From a bacterium (lineage in GTDB: Bacteria > JALSQH01), in contig JALTID010000244.1 in assembly GCA_027004335.1 (NCBI GenBank), positions 1 to 6,096 of the forward strand: a stretch of 6,096 nucleotides of DNA, read 5' to 3'. The notes under the pieces were generated by a model that was given only the letters and a program-made list of their open reading frames with translations, was not told where the DNA came from and did not search any database. Shown one piece after another: positions 4,989 through 6,096 of the stretch (position 1 is its first letter; each line of letters starts with the position of its first letter). The translations under genes were made by a program, and so were the position numbers.

Positions 4989-5702
4989 TTATTGTTCAAA
5001 GGTGAAGTTTGTTCCAACTCTTCCAGGTAGATAGATAGAGGGATATTTTTTCTTCAAAAATTCTCTTGCATAATCACCACTGCAATGAACCGGAGCGATT
5101 TTTTTGGCCCCCATCTTTATCAGAGCAAGGATGGTTCTTTCTACCTTCTGGCGCGGAGAAGATAGAAGGTGAAAGCCACCAATTACTGCAAATAGCTTTT
5201 TCCCTGTATCCTTAACAGCCCTCTCTGCCAGTTTATCTGCTCCAGGGTGACTGCATCCCACAAGGAGGATTAATCCTTTGTTTGTTACCATTGCGAGTGC
5301 TTCTTCAACAGGTGGTCCATAAAGAGGAGCAGTGATAAAGATTCCTTTTTTTATTTCTGTAGTTCTGGAAATTTCTATGATTTTTCCTCCCCATTGCGCT
5401 ATCCTGTTCTCAACGATCTTTGATCCCCCGTGGGGATAGTAGATGAGAGGGTGTTTCTGGAGAGAAAAAATGTAGGGAAGGCCTCCTGTATGGTCAAAGT
5501 GCTCATGAGAAATAGCAACGAATTCAATTTTTGAAAGATCTATGCCAAGTTTATTGGCATTGTATTTAAGTGCGGCGGGATCTGGACCTGTGTCCCAGAG
5601 AAAAGGGATTGAGCCGTATTTTACAAAGACACTGAGTCCCCATGGGCTTTTTAAACCCGGGGCAGGATGGTTATCTACAAGAAGCGTTATGTAAATTTTC
5701 AC
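4989..5702 (-). CDS. Metallo-beta-lactamase-fold hydrolase, COG1237 type
   Basis: This encodes 237 residues, a usual length for the family, with no signal peptide, so it is cytoplasmic. The zinc motif S-H-E-H-F-D-H-T-G-G spans 65-74 (H66, H68, D70, H71). D37 in W-D-T-G, H152 in G-C-S-H, G-G-F-H (175-178) and P-V-H-C-S-G-D (204-210) complete the pattern. The G-C-S-H and P-V-H-C-S-G motifs are characteristic of the group often annotated as dihydropterin-ribofuranosyl-aminobenzene phosphate synthase, or simply MBL-fold metallohydrolase. The true reaction of most members is unknown and should not be assumed. The start is GTG at 5702: an in-frame TAA lies four codons upstream, and the N-terminal strand (K-I-Y-I-T-L-L-V-D-N) is family-conserved. 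There is no Shine-Dalgarno sequence and an extended -10 sits just upstream, so translation is probably leaderless. It is divergent from the lipid kinase gene. Confidence 0.88.
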   Translation of the reverse strand: MKIYITLLVDNHPAPGLKSPWGLSVFVKYGSIPFLWDTGPDPAALKYNANKLGIDLSKIEFVAISHEHFDHTGGLPYIFSLQKHPLIYYPHGGSKIVENRIAQWGGKIIEISRTTEIKKGIFITAPLYGPPVEEALAMVTNKGLILLVGCSHPGADKLAERAVKDTGKKLFAVIGGFHLLSSPRQKVERTILALIKMGAKKIAPVHCSGDYAREFLKKKYPSIYLPGRVGTNFTFEQ

Positions 5703-5708
5703 ATAATT

Positions 5709-5717
5709 ATTTTAGCA
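5709..5717 (-). promoter_or_regulatory. Extended -10 element for the MBL-fold gene
   Basis: On the minus strand TGC-TAAAAT (5709-5717) matches an extended -10 with one mismatch in the hexamer. The transcription start predicted seven bases on is 5702, the first base of the GTG codon. There is no convincing -35 at 17 bp; TTGCCT lies two bases too far. Initiation may rest on the extended -10 or on an activator. Confidence 0.5.
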
Positions 5718-5729
5718 CAAAAATTTTGT
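5717..5729. repeat. 13-bp palindrome between divergent promoters
   Basis: ACAAAA and TTTTGT flank a single central A (5723), a perfect inverted repeat. It touches the extended -10 of the leftward MBL gene and overlaps the -35 of the rightward kinase promoter. A protein bound here could affect both. The arms are simple A/T tracts, so chance cannot be excluded. Confidence 0.4.
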
Positions 5730-5754
5730 AATGAGGCAATAAAATGAGTATAAT
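5726..5754 (+). promoter_or_regulatory. Promoter for the lipid kinase gene
   Basis: TTGTAA (5726-5731, four of six to consensus), a 17-bp spacer and a perfect TATAAT (5749-5754) form a good sigma-70-type promoter. Transcription should begin near 5761, leaving a leader of about 29 nt with a strong ribosome site, AAGGAGGGTGA (5777-5787). Confidence 0.65.
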
Positions 5755-5789
5755 TTTTTGTAACTTCATGCTAAAAAAGGAGGGTGAAA

Positions 5790-6096
5790 ATGGAAGTGGG
5801 CATTATTAACAACCTGAATGCTAAAAAGAATCACAAAAAGAAATTAACAAAGAATATTCTTCAGCCGGTTATTGGTGATTTGGGGGAGGTAAAGGATACC
5901 AGAACCTTTGGAGAAATGGAAAAAGCCCTGGATGAGTTTAAAAAAAAAGGTGTAAAGATCCTCGGGGTAAGTGGGGGTGATGGGACAGCCCAGCGAGTAA
6001 TCACGGCCTGGATAAAGAAATTTGGTGAGGAATCAATGCCGCGGATTCTCCTTCTTGCAGGTGGTGCAACTGATGCAATTATTCATGCAATAGGAC
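5790..6096 (+). CDS. Diacylglycerol kinase / YegS-like lipid kinase, N-terminal part (cut at right edge)
   Basis: There are 102 open codons up to the window end. The N-terminus has the I-I-N-N-L-N-A-K (5-12) opening of the DAGK catalytic family, where a P-x-S/A-G-x-G motif is more usual. G-V-S-G-G-D-G-T at 59-66 contains the nucleotide-binding G-G-D-G-T signature. Residues 88-102 (L-L-A-G-G-A-T-D-A-I, ending A-I-G) occupy the place of the G-G-T-x-N motif found in many members, here with Ala and Asp substitutions. Family enzymes phosphorylate diacylglycerol, sphingoid bases or related lipids with ATP at the inner membrane surface. The start is fixed by a strong Shine-Dalgarno sequence: AGGAGG (5778-5783) lies 6 nt before the ATG. 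It is divergent from the MBL gene. Substrate cannot be told from this fragment. Confidence 0.85.
   Translation, partial: MEVGIINNLNAKKNHKKKLTKNILQPVIGDLGEVKDTRTFGEMEKALDEFKKKGVKILGVSGGDGTAQRVITAWIKKFGEESMPRILLLAGGATDAIIHAIG

Noticed and set aside
1-6096. Mobile element, CRISPR array, phage or toxin-antitoxin system
   Set aside because: No transposase, integrase, regularly spaced repeats, terminal repeats or small paired toxin/antitoxin ORFs are visible. The tRNA 3' ends are not followed by a repeat of their own sequence, so there is no sign of an attachment site.

Overview
The window is visibly AT-rich DNA from a bacterium that almost certainly has an outer membrane. It holds three predicted lipoproteins, a signal-peptide-bearing beta-barrel candidate ending in Phe, an HU-type DNA-bending protein, and two bacterial tRNA genes with encoded CCA ends. 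Nothing in the sequence fixes the phylum. There is no sign of phage, transposon, CRISPR array or recent insertion, and the layout reads as ordinary chromosome.

Layout, left to right. (1) 1-309, minus: the N-terminal end of an IPT/TIG-domain lipoprotein that runs off the left edge. (2) 310-444: a compact divergent promoter region serving the TIG gene leftward and HU rightward. (3) 445-879, plus: HU, then tRNA-Val(UAC) starting one base after the HU stop codon, then tRNA-Asp(GUC). (4) 928-1620, plus: a lipoprotein resembling LppM/DUF3153, whose promoter lies so close to the ATG that the mRNA is probably leaderless. (5) 4844 to 1628, minus: a two-gene operon with its own promoter. It encodes a lipid-anchored Ntn-hydrolase of the C45/acyl-CoA:6-APA acyltransferase type, then an outer-membrane beta-barrel candidate whose start lies 4 nt past the hydrolase stop. 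(6) 5702 to 4989, minus: a metallo-beta-lactamase-fold hydrolase of the COG1237 type with a GTG start and no Shine-Dalgarno sequence. (7) 5703-5789: a second compact divergent promoter region. (8) 5790-6096, plus: the start of a diacylglycerol-kinase/YegS-like lipid kinase cut by the right edge.

How the parts may work together: the most coherent functional unit is the hydrolase/barrel pair. A surface or periplasmic lipoprotein that cleaves or transfers acyl-amide bonds sits in a tight operon with a candidate outer-membrane channel, which suggests processing and movement of one class of small acylated molecule. That is inference from operon structure; no substrate can be read from the sequence. 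The MBL hydrolase and lipid kinase share a promoter region but need not share a pathway. The HU/tRNA unit is housekeeping.

Most short alternative ORFs are shadows, including two tRNA-derived spurious ORFs, and are listed as rejected.
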